Of a stretch of DNA of 49,053 nucleotides, positions 48,244-49,053 are shown in pieces. The stretch spans positions 1-49,053 of the forward strand of contig MLAK01000907.1 of the NCBI GenBank assembly GCA_001839685.1, in the 5' to 3' direction. The number at the start of each line of letters is the position of its first letter. Position 1 is the stretch's first letter. Source of the stretch: Tritrichomonas foetus (lineage: Eukaryota > Parabasalia > Tritrichomonadida > Tritrichomonadidae). Below the pieces are notes generated by a model. The model searched no databases. It was not told the DNA's origin and saw nothing but the letters and a program-made list of their open reading frames with translations. The position numbers were made by a program, and so were the translations under genes.

Positions 48244-49053
48244 TACTTCATCATATATATACCATGTGATTTATCATTAAACCTTTATTTTGGTTTTGTT
48301 GGTGGTGGTGGTGAATGAAAATCACATAACAATGATATTGAATGGCCCTGCATTATGACCAACCTGCAAAAGATTTCGTCCAAGTTTGGTCTTTTGTTCA
48401 GGTCGTATTGCAGAGGTATATTTTATTTGTATGAAATCATTCAGATATTTAGGATGGAGTAAGATGCCATTTTCAAAAATAAATCAATTCACATCATTTA
48501 ATATATAAGGTATCATTTAGAAACAGTAAAATCTGAAATTTATGTGTCTTCAATAGTCAATTTTCGAAGAAGTTTCTATGAAAAGTGGCATTAAAATGCA
48601 TTCCATGTCATTTATTGTTTCATTGATATAATTCCAAATCTAACAAAATACTAAAAATTCTTTTACTCAAGAAATCAAGTTTTTTTAAACGTAAAAAGTT
48701 GGATGGTTAAAATTATTGACCTTAAACCGCTTAGGCATTTCTATGAGGTTCATCAAAAAGTTATCAATTGATAAAGCACTCAAAATACATCCTTAACTTT
48801 TGGTCGTAATGCAGAGGTGTAGAGTTCTTGTATTCAAATGGAAAATTAAATTCCATTTTTAAAAATGCAGTAGGGTGTGCTCGTATGCCCAGGGTTTGAA
48901 AAACACTAAAAAAATATGATAAAAAAACCTAAAATACAGAAGTATATTAGTTAGTATTAGTAAGAAGTGATTATGGTACCTCCTGAAAATAATAAAACTT
49001 TTTGAAATCCCTCGCTCACGCTCGGTCTTTCCAAAAATCATTAATGTATTTTT
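48244..49053. other. Gene-free right end with a diverged direct repeat
   Basis: 810 bp after the Rab gene contain no convincing gene. A short direct repeat (ggtcgtattgcagaggt at 48401 and ggtcgtaatgcagaggt at 48802) lies in it. A GC-rich tract (ccctcgctcacgctcgg, about 49008-49024) stands out near the window edge. Confidence 0.5.

Overview
The window looks like AT-rich nuclear DNA of a parabasalid protist, most likely Tritrichomonas foetus or a close relative. I infer this from several traits. All genes are uninterrupted by recognisable introns, and TAA, TAG and TGA all act as stops. Intergenic DNA is short and very AT-rich, and several start codons follow a trichomonad-type initiator (TCA[C/T]T) by 4-15 nt. 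There is also a giant multi-pass adenylate cyclase with PAS and class III cyclase domains, and a BTB-like plus ankyrin protein. The species is an inference; no rRNA or species marker is present.

Layout. 0.4-8.2 kb: C-CAP/TBCC-like protein (+), WDR13-like WD40 protein (-), SPAK/OSR1-type STE20 kinase (-), Nup96-like nucleoporin (+), membrane-anchored GH1 glycosidase (+). 8.5-15.7 kb: ARM-like protein (-), a BTB-like/ankyrin gene whose 3' repeats are broken up by AT-rich inserts (-), MBL-fold hydrolase (+), bZIP-like protein (-). 16-23.6 kb: LMBRD2-like membrane protein (+), coiled-coil protein (-), frameshifted STT3-like oligosaccharyltransferase (+), minisatellite, Asn-rich unknown protein (-). 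23.6-27.5 kb: gene-poor DNA with two decayed genes, one small unknown gene and a second minisatellite. 27.5-34.8 kb: PDI-like protein without active-site cysteines (-), PP1-type phosphatase (+), half-size ABCA-type transporter (+), BUD31/G10 splicing factor (-). 35.3-40.0 kb: adenylate cyclase (-) with an apparent one-base frameshift near its start. 41-48.2 kb: a DEDDy 3'-5' exonuclease fused to several RRM-like domains (+), coiled-coil protein (-), cullin-like protein (-), Rab GTPase (+).

The genes are mostly unrelated housekeeping and signalling genes, each with its own promoter, and there is no sign of operons. Many neighbours are divergent pairs sharing 0.2-1 kb upstream regions. The most notable items are the exonuclease-RRM fusion, the ankyrin array interrupted repeatedly at its inter-repeat loops, the frameshifts in STT3 and the cyclase, and a recurring pattern of 18-28 bp local duplications, two of which lie at frame breaks. 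No RNA gene, CRISPR array or intact transposon was recognised.
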